From assembly GCA_028532985.1 (NCBI GenBank), contig JANCIK010000008.1, forward strand, positions 1,364,001-1,428,000: a stretch of 64,000 nt of DNA, read 5' to 3'. The notes beneath the pieces were generated by a model. It was not told the DNA's origin. It saw nothing but the letters and a program-made list of their open reading frames with translations, and ran no database searches. Below are positions 9,375 to 18,499 of this stretch, piece after piece. This DNA is from Stropharia rugosoannulata. Lineage: Eukaryota > Basidiomycota > Agaricomycetes > Agaricales > Strophariaceae. The translations under genes and the position numbers were made by a program. Every line of letters starts with the position of its first letter. The first letter of the stretch is position 1.

Positions 9375-12300
9375 GTGGTAGGACTTAATGAAGGACAATG
9401 GGACCTTACAACGTTCTTCTTGAAACTATATAAATTTTGTTTCTCCCCTGACTATAGACTTAAGATGTGGAAAAGATTACACGCACTGAAACAAGGTTCT
9501 GAAGAAGTCCAGACGTACGCAGCTGAAGTAAAAATGTTGTTCCAGATTGTGGGCAACTATACTCCGTCTCAAGCGCTGCAGAAGCTATGGACCGGGTTCC
9601 GCAAGGAAATTCAGAAGCATTTGTGGATGCAACATTTGGACTATGAGACCTCGTCCTGGGATGCAGTGGTTAGTGAAGCTACGCTTTATGAGATGGCTAA
9701 CAAAATTGAATATGAACACGATGGCGGAAGCAATAATAATCACTCTAGACGACATCAGGACAATGGGTCATCGAGGAATAACGCCTATGGAGGGCGTGAT
9801 CACAGACAAGTGAATAACCGCCGTAACGGGCGCGGTCATAATAACCGTTTTGGACAAAGGAATGACACGCACCGCTCGTACAATTCCGCGGGACCCAGTA
9901 ATAATGGTAACCAGAATGGTGGCAAACCTCGCCACTATAATAATTACCACAAGGATGGACCTAGCGGGAGCTCCTCGTTTAATAACGGGAAGTGTAATAA
10001 GTGCGGCGAATCAGGTCATTTCTGGCGGCAGTGTCCCAAAGGTCAGACAATACGTTCAGGCAAACGTAATGACAGAAGCGCACCGGGTTCTAGTGGTGCA
10101 CAAACATTCTATATTGATGTGGACAATGCCATGTGCGACTTGGATTCAATGGACGAGGACTCGGATATGGGTGATGATTTCTTGTCGTCTTATGGCGCTA
10201 GAGCCGTTAACGGATACACCCCGTTGCTGGATCCATACATCACAAATACGGTGGAAATGGTAGTTAACGATTTCTTACCTCGCGAAGACGGATGGGACTC
10301 TGAACGTCCGCGCATTGAATCCCCATACTGTCGGGTTCTTGAGGCCGCGCTGGAAATGGCGCGCCCGTACCCTGGGGATGCTTCTAACGAGAGCAAGTTC
10401 GTACGCCGCTTTCACGTATATGAGACGAATGGCGGCAAGGATTTTTGTGTATTGGATCGTTCCACACTAGAAGATGTGTTGTTACCGACGTGGCGCGGCA
10501 TGAGCGCGGACTTCTGCGCAGCTCGATGGTACGCTATACGACGCACGCAGTTAGCGCGTGCGCGCGTGCCTAAAATAGAACGCCGTTGGACGCGCAACCC
10601 ACGCGCATATCTGGCGGACCATTATCTTCAGTGGGGCGCTTGGATCTTGAATGGCGGGGACGACTACGCTGATTGGCTCCACTTGGCGTCTTCGCAGCGT
10701 GCTTTGTACAACCGTAAGCGTCGATTCGCGTTTTCGTACTGCTCATTGATGAATCAATGTGTAGTGGACGACGATGTACTGGGCGAAGAATTCTTTTTAG
10801 CATCTGCGAAACTGACGAACGTTTATTTTGATATACGCACCTGGTACCGCCGTGAACTCTATAGGTATGTCGCCCACGAGTTGGAGCGACATGATCCTTA
10901 TTTTATTTACGAGGGCTTAAAGCAGCTCTTCCAGGAAGAGCTGGAGGGCGAGCCTACGGACAACAGTTCAGAATCAGAAATAACAGAAGATGAGAAATAC
11001 ACATACAGTGAATACGAAGCCGGTTCGTATGGGGACGATATTCCTCCATCGAAGAGAGAGGACTACAAAGACTGGAACATACAGCCGTATAGATGGGAAT
11101 CCACGGACTGCGCATTAGATTGCTGGTGTGGAAATGTGGGAGCCGAGCTGGAAGCCGAGGTATCAATGGCCGCAATGGATCAAAAAGATATATTAGCCGC
11201 CGTAGAACGTAATGCGGCGATTACAAAAGATCCAGCCAGGATAGTGCCGTTATTAATGACAATAATAGTTAGAATAAACGGTAATCCGGCTCGCGCACTG
11301 ATTGATACAGGGTCTTTATGTGATTTTATGTCTACAAACTTAGCTGATCAATTAAAGGTTAGAAAAGAGACATTGGGTACTCAACTCAAAGTACAACTGG
11401 CCGCTAAAGGCTCGCGAACAATAGTACAGCATAAAACAACGGTTAGCTTTGAATACCAAGGTATAAAAGAGGAACGTACGTTTGACATAATGAATGTCTC
11501 CAATTACGACATTATATTAGGAACGCCGTTTTTGTTTCAACATCAGGTCATGGTTGGTTTTAATGATACACGCATTATAATTGGTAGTAATACATCATTA
11601 CCCATAAAGGGCGTAGCTGTGAAGAACCTCTCCTCAAGCAGTGTTGAGTTGGAGGAAGCAAATCTGGAGAATATACGGATGCATCTACGTAAGCTCGCAC
11701 AACCACTGTGTAAAACAGCTGGGGAAACGGAGCTGCCTCCGTTACGAGAAATTAATCACCGCATTGACCTAATAGACGATAATAAAGTATACCCGTGGCG
11801 TGCTGCCAAGTGCCCTGAAGCATTTCTTAGTCAATGGTGTGAGAAGCGAGACGATTATATACGCACCGGACGATGGGAAACGACGGTGGCACGCAATGCC
11901 GTACCCATGCTATTTATAGCAAAGCCCGGCAAACCGGGTGAGCCTAGGAAATTAAGAACAGTAGTGGACTTGAGGGCGCGCAACGCAAATACGAAGCGCC
12001 TGACAAGTCCGCTACCTGACATCGATGGCATTATGCGTCGTGTGGCCTCGAAAAAGTATAGAACGATTCTTGATTTGAAGGATGCCTATGAGCAAGTTCG
12101 CATTGAACCTGAAGACGTGTGGAAAACGGCATTCGCAACACCTAATGGTAACATGATAAGCCATGTATTACAGCAAGGAGATACAAACGCACCTGCAACG
12201 TATCAAACCCTTATGAATCACATCTTCTCGCCGTACATTGGACGCTTCCTAGACGTTTATCTTGATGATATAGTAATATATTCGGATACACTGGACGAAC

Positions 12301-15300
12301 ACATTGAACACGTTAAAACAGTGCTCGGTATACTAGAACGAGAGAAGCTTTACCTGTCAGCTAGTAAGATGGAATTCTTATGTAAGACCGTGAAAATATT
12401 AGGGCGTATAGTGGATGACGAAGGGATTCAAATGGATCCGTACAAAGTGGATTCTTTAATTAAATGGAAGACGCCGACGAACCGTGATTTGCTCCGCGGT
12501 TTTCTCGGAGCGGCTGGTTACCTGGCGGATGATATAGATAGAGTGCGGATACCAATGGGGGTCCTACATGCCATGACCAGTGATGCCGTACCGTTCCGCT
12601 GGGACTTCGTGCACCAGCGAGCATTTGAGGAAATTAAGAAACTTACCTCACTATGTAAAGATCATCATAGGCGCCCACTTGACCATAAAAGTCAAGAGCC
12701 GATCAATTTAATTACCGACGGCTGTTTAACCGGCGTGGCTGGCGTCATCAGCCAAGGAAAAGATTGGAAGACAGCGCCAGTTGCAGCCTTTTATTCTGCA
12801 AAACTGAGTCCTGCTCAGCAGAATTATCCAGTACATGAAATTGAGATGCTGGCGGGACTGGAGACTATGATGCGATACCGGGATCTCCTATTGGGCATAC
12901 ATTTCAGGTGGTACACGGATCACAAGGGTTTGGTTACCCTTCTGGAGCATAAAGATGTGTCTGGGAGGAGAGCTCGTTGGCTCGAGAATATTACTATGTT
13001 TGATTTTGAAGTGATATACGTACCCGGGACTGAGAATATTCTTAGTGATGCTTTATCACGGTTATATTCCAATGAAGCACCTGGTACAATCCGTGCACCA
13101 ACGGAGTATACGGAATACGATGACACAATGGCTTCCATGGAAGCCGCTTGCAATGCCGTGGCACTAATGCCTGTGCTAGTGGGTTTAGAGGCCTGCGCGG
13201 CGACCGCTACCAACTTCGTGGGACGGCGATCACGCCGCGTGCAGGAACGTGCGGGCGCGGAAACTCGTAGACCTGAAACATCCGATGAATTTGCCACACG
13301 CATGCGAGACAAAATTAAGTTTATACCTCCCACTGCACCTATGCGCAAGACGTTTCGACGCAAGAGCCCCGTTGAACTACCCGCACACGAGCCTCATGAC
13401 CCGGACGACGAAGAACAGGTGGCGGCACCCACTTTTCCTTCGTACACTTTACTCGGGGGCATCGACATTATTCAGGCAGTTAAAGGTCGATACGACGCAG
13501 ATACGACTATGCGCGCGGTCGTGCTTAAACCGAGCGAACACAAGAACTTCCGCTACGATGAGGCGGAGGGTGTGTTGTATATGTCGTTTGATGGGAGGGA
13601 CAGGCTGTGTTTGCCAGACGTGCAGGTGAATAACTGCTCAGTTCGTGAAATAGTCATTTCAGAGGCTCATACGCTGTTAGCTCACCTGGGATTTCGCAAG
13701 ACGTACGAATACTTGCGGGAACACGTCTGGTGGAAGACCATGGCACACGACATCGAGGCATATTGCTTAAGCTGCCAGGTGTGTAAGCGCAGTAAGACGG
13801 GTAATCATCGTCCTTACGGACTCTTGATCCCGTTACAACTGCCTACACAACCTTGGGATGCTATTGGCATTGACTTTGTGGGTCCTCTTCCTGAGTCCCA
13901 TAACCGTGATGGAACATTTGACTCCATAACCACAATTATCGACTTGTTTACTGGCATGGTCCATTTAATTCCGAGTCGCACGGACTACACTGCTAAGCAG
14001 GTTGCGGAATTAATATTTGAACAAGTCTACAAACATCATGGACTTCCACGGCGCATTGTGAGTGATCGCGACCCGCTTTTCGTGAGTCACTTCTGGCGGG
14101 AACTTCACAAGCTTATTGGCACGCGGCTGAATATGTCTAGCGCGTTTCACCCAGAATCCGATGGCGCGACTGAACGTGCAAATAAAACGGTTGGACAGAT
14201 GCTCCGTGTCTGCATCAGCCCAGATCAGCGCGACTGGGTCGCGCATCTACCCGCAATCGAGTTTGCGATTAACTGCGCGCGCTCGGAGAGCACGGGCTAC
14301 GCCCCTTTCTTTTTGAACTCAGGGCGCTTGCCGCGCTCCTTCATATGGGTCCCTCGCGCGCCCGCGGGTTTTCCTGGTGTGCGCGTGTTCGCGACTCGGA
14401 TGCGCACGGCCATTATGAGTGCCCATGACTGTCTGATTGCGGCGCGCGTCAAATCCGTGCGCAATGCAAACCGCAAACGTATCCCAGCACCGTTCTCAGT
14501 GGGGGACTTGGTCTTTCTGTCAACCAAAAACATCTCTTTCCCGAAGGGGATGAGCCGCAAACTGTGCCCTAAATTTATTGGGCCATATCCGATTACTGAA
14601 GATTTCGGTAACCACTCATTCCGGTTGAAGCTTTCGGCGGGACTTCGCAAGAGAGGGGTTCACGATGTTTTTCATTCCTCTCTTCTTCGTGTTCATTTGC
14701 CCAATGATGATGCTCTGTTCCCAGGTCGGTTGGATAGTCAGGTCCTCGATTTCGACGACCTGGAGGGCGAGTGGGCAGTGGAAAGCATAATTGACCACAG
14801 GTTACAAGAGGATGACACACTAATGTGTAATGTGAAGTATAGATCAGGCGAGTCGGGATGGCTGCCATATAATGAAGTCGATCATTTATTAGCAATGGAG
14901 CAATATCTTGAGGCACAAGGGGTAAACAACGCTAATGAGCTTAAGCGCCCATCTTTAGGGGTCGAGATATCGGCCGTTGAGTTAGTCCCGGAGGACTATA
15001 AAATCCCCCTACTCACTTCCTCATTTTATTCACTCATCACCGAGCCCCCCATCCTCACTTCTTCATTTCCTTCTATTTTTTCTATTCTACCTACTAAACC
15101 TCTCATCTTCATCCTCAAAATGACGCGACGCCGATCCACCAATACAGCTGCCGCGGCTGACAACGCTCCGCAGCTGCCCATCTCTGAAGGCGACGAACTT
15201 TCTTGGTCCCCTTCATCCCCGGCTCCAGACGCCCCCCTCGTGGCGTCCGCGAAGGCCACTAGCGCAGCCCTTGCCAACCTTAAGTTCAAGAAGCAGCCTG

Positions 15301-16172
15301 CCACAGCCGCGGAAGACGCCCTGGACCCCGTGCACGAACCTGGTCCTCCTGATTCTGAAGCCGACGCAGACTACGACGGTCTCGACTATGGCCATGAAGA
15401 TGCGGAGTACGAAGACGATGACGTCGTGATGGCTGACGGCCCTGCCCAACGGGAAGGAACACCAATCCCCGTCGCGGTCCCGGCACTTATTCCCGCCGCA
15501 GTCGCCCCTGCTCCTGCCGAGGCAGTCCCCTTGCCTCCGACCGCCCACACTGTGTATGACGATTCCGTCCGCGACGAATCCCTTGACGTCAGTCCTCGCC
15601 TCCGGTCCACCAAGGAGAAGCCCGTTGGCGAACTTTACCAACTAGCGCGCGAGCCTAACCTCGGCCTGCCGGTCCGCAATACCTCGGTGCTCTACCAGCC
15701 GTCTTTTGGCATCTACCTGCTCCGCTCCGTCAATGGGACTATGCTCGAAGTGCCGGCGGCTTTGCTCAAGGCAGTATTCCGCTATGCGGCGGAGCTCAAC
15801 AAGTCCAAATCGCGCACGGATCAGTGCATCGAATCCTGCGAGCCGATCGGGTATCGCGACATTGTCGCAGCGTTGCACAACGATCCAGCCTTGCCCGAGC
15901 GTCTGCCCGTACTCACCAGGCACGACCAGATCATCTACTCGGACGACGCTCATCCCCTCAGCATCGACTATCCGGACCCATCGGCTATCGAGCGCGCTAT
16001 CCGCATCGAGTCTTACCTTAACGGTATGGACCCTCAAGAAGTCATGCGACTTGCAGTTAAGGCGGCCAATAGGACTTTGGATCAGGAGCTGACGGGTAGC
16101 GCCAGCGGCGCTGCGGACGCGCGCAATGGGAACAAGTCGGCTAAGAGGAAGCGTCCTCGTTATTTCTACTAA
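9375..16172 (+). CDS. pol: retrotransposon Gag C-terminus/Pol polyprotein with C-terminal extension
   Basis: A single 2265-codon frame; upstream of its first ATG it is open back to the frame change near 9350. In order: the rest of the capsid domain (to about residue 120); an N/G/H-rich basic linker; a CCHC zinc knuckle (CNKCGESGHFWRQC, 9993-10034); a long spacer of about 420 residues with no known domain; aspartic protease with IDTGS at 11301-11315; reverse transcriptase with the YLDD active site at 12258-12269; RNase H (Asp codon 12717-12719); an integrase zinc-binding region near 13670-13790; and the integrase core with Asp codons at 13872-13874 and 14064-14066 and Glu at 14172-14174, a DD35E spacing. 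A chromodomain-like segment lies near 14765-14910. The last ~350 codons (from 15120) are a separate-looking ORF fused in frame. All catalytic residues are present. Confidence 0.9.
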   Translation: MVGLNEGQWDLTTFFLKLYKFCFSPDYRLKMWKRLHALKQGSEEVQTYAAEVKMLFQIVGNYTPSQALQKLWTGFRKEIQKHLWMQHLDYETSSWDAVVSEATLYEMANKIEYEHDGGSNNNHSRRHQDNGSSRNNAYGGRDHRQVNNRRNGRGHNNRFGQRNDTHRSYNSAGPSNNGNQNGGKPRHYNNYHKDGPSGSSSFNNGKCNKCGESGHFWRQCPKGQTIRSGKRNDRSAPGSSGAQTFYIDVDNAMCDLDSMDEDSDMGDDFLSSYGARAVNGYTPLLDPYITNTVEMVVNDFLPREDGWDSERPRIESPYCRVLEAALEMARPYPGDASNESKFVRRFHVYETNGGKDFCVLDRSTLEDVLLPTWRGMSADFCAARWYAIRRTQLARARVPKIERRWTRNPRAYLADHYLQWGAWILNGGDDYADWLHLASSQRALYNRKRRFAFSYCSLMNQCVVDDDVLGEEFFLASAKLTNVYFDIRTWYRRELYRYVAHELERHDPYFIYEGLKQLFQEELEGEPTDNSSESEITEDEKYTYSEYEAGSYGDDIPPSKREDYKDWNIQPYRWESTDCALDCWCGNVGAELEAEVSMAAMDQKDILAAVERNAAITKDPARIVPLLMTIIVRINGNPARALIDTGSLCDFMSTNLADQLKVRKETLGTQLKVQLAAKGSRTIVQHKTTVSFEYQGIKEERTFDIMNVSNYDIILGTPFLFQHQVMVGFNDTRIIIGSNTSLPIKGVAVKNLSSSSVELEEANLENIRMHLRKLAQPLCKTAGETELPPLREINHRIDLIDDNKVYPWRAAKCPEAFLSQWCEKRDDYIRTGRWETTVARNAVPMLFIAKPGKPGEPRKLRTVVDLRARNANTKRLTSPLPDIDGIMRRVASKKYRTILDLKDAYEQVRIEPEDVWKTAFATPNGNMISHVLQQGDTNAPATYQTLMNHIFSPYIGRFLDVYLDDIVIYSDTLDEHIEHVKTVLGILEREKLYLSASKMEFLCKTVKILGRIVDDEGIQMDPYKVDSLIKWKTPTNRDLLRGFLGAAGYLADDIDRVRIPMGVLHAMTSDAVPFRWDFVHQRAFEEIKKLTSLCKDHHRRPLDHKSQEPINLITDGCLTGVAGVISQGKDWKTAPVAAFYSAKLSPAQQNYPVHEIEMLAGLETMMRYRDLLLGIHFRWYTDHKGLVTLLEHKDVSGRRARWLENITMFDFEVIYVPGTENILSDALSRLYSNEAPGTIRAPTEYTEYDDTMASMEAACNAVALMPVLVGLEACAATATNFVGRRSRRVQERAGAETRRPETSDEFATRMRDKIKFIPPTAPMRKTFRRKSPVELPAHEPHDPDDEEQVAAPTFPSYTLLGGIDIIQAVKGRYDADTTMRAVVLKPSEHKNFRYDEAEGVLYMSFDGRDRLCLPDVQVNNCSVREIVISEAHTLLAHLGFRKTYEYLREHVWWKTMAHDIEAYCLSCQVCKRSKTGNHRPYGLLIPLQLPTQPWDAIGIDFVGPLPESHNRDGTFDSITTIIDLFTGMVHLIPSRTDYTAKQVAELIFEQVYKHHGLPRRIVSDRDPLFVSHFWRELHKLIGTRLNMSSAFHPESDGATERANKTVGQMLRVCISPDQRDWVAHLPAIEFAINCARSESTGYAPFFLNSGRLPRSFIWVPRAPAGFPGVRVFATRMRTAIMSAHDCLIAARVKSVRNANRKRIPAPFSVGDLVFLSTKNISFPKGMSRKLCPKFIGPYPITEDFGNHSFRLKLSAGLRKRGVHDVFHSSLLRVHLPNDDALFPGRLDSQVLDFDDLEGEWAVESIIDHRLQEDDTLMCNVKYRSGESGWLPYNEVDHLLAMEQYLEAQGVNNANELKRPSLGVEISAVELVPEDYKIPLLTSSFYSLITEPPILTSSFPSIFSILPTKPLIFILKMTRRRSTNTAAAADNAPQLPISEGDELSWSPSSPAPDAPLVASAKATSAALANLKFKKQPATAAEDALDPVHEPGPPDSEADADYDGLDYGHEDAEYEDDDVVMADGPAQREGTPIPVAVPALIPAAVAPAPAEAVPLPPTAHTVYDDSVRDESLDVSPRLRSTKEKPVGELYQLAREPNLGLPVRNTSVLYQPSFGIYLLRSVNGTMLEVPAALLKAVFRYAAELNKSKSRTDQCIESCEPIGYRDIVAALHNDPALPERLPVLTRHDQIIYSDDAHPLSIDYPDPSAIERAIRIESYLNGMDPQEVMRLAVKAANRTLDQELTGSASGAADARNGNKSAKRKRPRYFY
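15120..16172 (+). CDS. additional ORF after integrase (ORF3), in frame with pol
   Basis: From an ATG at 15120-15122 the pol frame continues as a 350-residue segment beginning MTRRRSTNTAAAADNAPQ. It has an Ala/Pro/Asp/Glu-rich first half, an ordered-looking middle (residues about 165-300: LYQLAREPNLGLPVRNTSVLYQPSFG and the following stretch) and a basic tail ending KSAKRKRPRYFY, like a nuclear localisation signal. The ~100 bases before the ATG are very pyrimidine-rich and read as an odd Ser/Leu/Pro string, as expected of a 5' untranslated leader translated by chance. It may be translated separately or as the tail of Pol. I do not recognise the family. Listed separately because the junction suggests a distinct gene. 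Confidence 0.5.
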   Translation: MTRRRSTNTAAAADNAPQLPISEGDELSWSPSSPAPDAPLVASAKATSAALANLKFKKQPATAAEDALDPVHEPGPPDSEADADYDGLDYGHEDAEYEDDDVVMADGPAQREGTPIPVAVPALIPAAVAPAPAEAVPLPPTAHTVYDDSVRDESLDVSPRLRSTKEKPVGELYQLAREPNLGLPVRNTSVLYQPSFGIYLLRSVNGTMLEVPAALLKAVFRYAAELNKSKSRTDQCIESCEPIGYRDIVAALHNDPALPERLPVLTRHDQIIYSDDAHPLSIDYPDPSAIERAIRIESYLNGMDPQEVMRLAVKAANRTLDQELTGSASGAADARNGNKSAKRKRPRYFY

Positions 16173-16303
16173 CTTCACATTTTAACGGTCTATTTCTTGC
16201 TTACAAAAACATCTAACATTTACTTCTTTTACTTATCAAAAGTTTCTATTCACTTTACTTATGATGCATCAGCTAGTATCTGCAACACTAGCTGGAGGGC
16301 GTA

Positions 16304-16537
16304 TGTAACGGGTAGTCACACTTATCATGACGCGTGCTCGCGTCTTACTTTACCCTACCCCTTTCCTTTCTCTTCCCCCTGCTTGGCTCTTCGTACCTAG
16401 TATTACCTAAACAGATTGTCAGTAGAGTATAAATACTGCCCTTCCTCTATGAGGAAGGGCGGACTTTAATTCAGCGATTTATCCTGTCTTTTGGTCGTTC
16501 CGTGTGTCAAGACTCGTGTTTCTCACGCCTTGTCACA
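16304..16537 (+). repeat. 3' LTR (234 bp)
   Basis: Copy of 7642-7875 with no difference found by eye. The hairpin GCCCTTCCTC/GAGGAAGGGC recurs from 16438. The stretch just upstream (gctggagggcgta) is a plausible polypurine tract. Confidence 0.95.
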
Positions 16538-16542
16538 TCATG
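16538..16542. repeat. target site duplication, right copy
   Basis: The five bases tcatg match 7637-7641. On the minus strand they lie within the first ten bases of exon 2 of the interrupted gene. Confidence 0.9.
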
Positions 16543-16938
16543 AGCCTACGCCAAAAATCCAGCATAACTCCGCATGTCAGACAACGCGTCCGAAGGGGTG
16601 TTGACTTACACCTCATTCAGCTGGTTGTTCCAGCCCAGCATCTGAGCCTGGTTTTTGAACAGTACATATCGCCCGGTCGAGCCCTCGGGGAATGGAAGGC
16701 TGAGGTTGTGCTGCGGCAGGTCCATCTCCCACTGGTTCAGCTTTTCGTATGTCGGTGGCTGGTCGAGGTCAAATTTCTGTGAGCCTCTGTTCAGTCCCAT
16801 TCCCTTGACGAGATTTCCGTCGTTGGAGTATGTGTAGAGAGTGAGTAGAGACGATAGGACTACGCCCACCACGACCCATCGAGCTTTTGACGCGCGACTG
16901 TTCGTTTGCCATTGTCGCTTCAGAGAGAAGGCAGCCAT
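16543..16938 (-). pseudogene. O-fucosyltransferase-like gene, 5' part (exon 1 and intron)
   Basis: Exon 1 runs from the ATG at 16936-16938 down to 16610 and encodes MAAFSLKRQWQTNSRASKAR, then a single membrane segment (WVVVGVVLSSLLTLYTY), then a luminal stem ending in the conserved-looking GWNNQLNEV. This is the layout of a type II Golgi or ER membrane glycosyltransferase. A 64-nt intron (16546-16609; GTAAGT...TAG on the minus strand) leads to exon 2, of which only the first three bases lie before the element's target duplication. Ignoring the element, the reading frame passes across the junction into MNTWLAYKSKRAYVF at 7640 and below. The pieces together would give about 478 residues. Confidence 0.8.
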
Positions 16939-17674
16939 GGCTGACTCGATACCTGGTAGTAGATGCTGATAGAGGGGAGTCGTAATTTTACGTGAGCTGT
17001 AAGGTTTTTAGTACAGTCCCAAACTAACGTCACATATGAGGGCAAAACATAACTTCCATGTGGAGTTAGGCCGCAACTAGTTTTAGTGCAGCTTTCGTTC
17101 AAAAAATGCCATTGTCTATTTATAGAACATTGACTCCTTCGGCTGAGGTTATCGTCTTCAAGTTTCATTCAATTTATTCTCTTACAACCGCTTACCCTAA
17201 GCTATGGACCACATATTATCTAAATTGGCTCAGATTTCCGACTCTCAAGCTCAAGTTTGGCAGTTCATTGGACCACCTTTCTTTAAGTATCTGCCTACAT
17301 GCATACATATTATCCTTAGGATCTTAACCAATTCTGAACATGCGTACTCCGATAATAGTCCGGCGTTTTACTGGTTTTACTTGCAATTGTTTTTGGACGG
17401 ATATTGCCAAGCCATCAAAGTAAACGCCAACACAAACGAGGCACATAATGTACTCATCAGTATAAGTACGAATAGAAAGTAAGCCACTGCTTTAATAAGC
17501 AAAAATCTGCATATTTAATGAAATTTGGTGATTTTTGTGACCCCAATGCCGCAGCGCAAGATCACTGCCAAGTTTTAGTTGAAACCCCTTCTGTGGCTCT
17601 TATCGACACGCCAGAGATGGTATTCATATTTTGTAATGTTCGTGATTTATCGACGCCCACATGTCGCAGTTGGA
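16939..17674. other. intergenic, promoter of the interrupted gene
   Basis: Upstream region of the O-fucosyltransferase-like gene, about 735 bases. Two overlapping short open frames on the plus strand (17106-17482) show no recognisable protein features and I treat them as chance. No RNA gene is evident. Confidence 0.4.
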
Positions 17675-17998
17675 TGTGTGTGGCGGGGGTCACTAGGTGT
17701 GACCGCGAGACTCTGAGTTCGACTCGCGAACCGAAATTGCCGGGATGACGTTCCCGAAGGTCGTTTGAATAACGGCGGACATAATGCCCACGGATTGGTG
17801 TGGCATGGATTATGCAGCATTGGGCTGATCACCCGGAATGCTGCGGTAGAGACGTAGTGTCTATAAAGAAAGGGCAGGACGCCCGGAGGTACACAGGGCG
17901 GAAAAACCGCCGGGGCAGAGTAAGTCCCCCAGTACAGTAGGGCTGTACTGCTGGTGTAGCCTTTTGCACTCTTTTGATTTCTCAAATCGTCATGCACA
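17675..17998 (+). repeat. hairpin-rich block, probable solo LTR
   Basis: A 324-base block starting TG and ending CA, flanked by near-identical pentamers (ttgga at 17670-17674, ttgca at 17999-18003). It contains a TATA-like ctataaag near 17861 and a chain of short inverted repeats. Examples are GGTCAC/GTGACC (17688-17704), CGGGA/TCCCG (17741-17756), GCAGCATT/AATGCTGC (17814-17844), GGCGG/CCGCC around five A (17897-17911) and CAGTACAG/CTGTACTG (17930-17950). The Gypsy LTR nearby also has a TATA followed by a hairpin, so a solo LTR of another family is the best reading. A structured RNA gene is the alternative. Confidence 0.45.
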
Positions 17999-18499
17999 TT
18001 GCAGCGGCTATCAAGTAATGAATCATGATGCGCAATGCGCACAGTATCTAGTATCGTTATAACATTTAGAATGGTCTTTTATTGAGTGGTGAGATCGTGA
18101 TTCGTGAGAGCGCATGAGGGATGCCTGAGAGTGCCACTAATTGCGTGCGACAACTATAATTTTTGAAGAGGTCGCGTGGCTGAACGATAAGTTCTGTGGT
18201 TCTTGATGATCACACAACGCGATAGTTCATTGCTTGATTCCATGTGCAGCGTGAGAAGCCTCCATGAATGATCACAAACTCTCACTGCTTTTCTCCTCTC
18301 CCAATAGAATTGACATAGTAAACTTCCCAGATGACTGTGCAAGACGCGAACGTTTCAGTATAATAAGCATGCAAGAAATGATGCCTTATCATACTTCCCA
18401 TAACGAACTAATATAAATTGGAGACAGGACTTAACAGTTTCAACCTGTCAACTTCTTCACGACACCTTCTGCCTTCAACCTTGATAACCGTGTCTGTAA
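17999..18499. other. intergenic, promoter of the first dehydrogenase
   Basis: About 500 bases before the first short-chain dehydrogenase. A pyrimidine-rich leader (near 18430-18480) precedes the start codon. Nothing else was recognised. Confidence 0.4.

Larger units (their letters stand above)
7642..16537 (+). mobile_element. full-length Ty3/Gypsy LTR retrotransposon, 8896 bp
   Basis: Bounded by two direct 234-bp LTRs that start TG and end CA and look identical base for base, with a 5-bp duplication on each side. Inside are a Gag frame, then protease, reverse transcriptase, RNase H and integrase in that order, which defines Ty3/Gypsy. A chromodomain-like segment follows integrase. Two things are unusual: Gag is interrupted by a +1 frame change at a run of six G, and there is a further ~350-codon open frame after integrase. 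A purine-rich stretch (ggaggg) precedes the right LTR and may be the polypurine tract. I could not recognise a tRNA primer site after the left LTR. It sits opposite to the host gene it interrupts. Identical LTRs mean a very recent insertion. Confidence 0.95.

Noticed and set aside
17106..17482. Two overlapping plus-strand open frames upstream of the interrupted gene
   Set aside because: AT-rich, no motifs, overlapping in two frames; chance frames in a promoter region.
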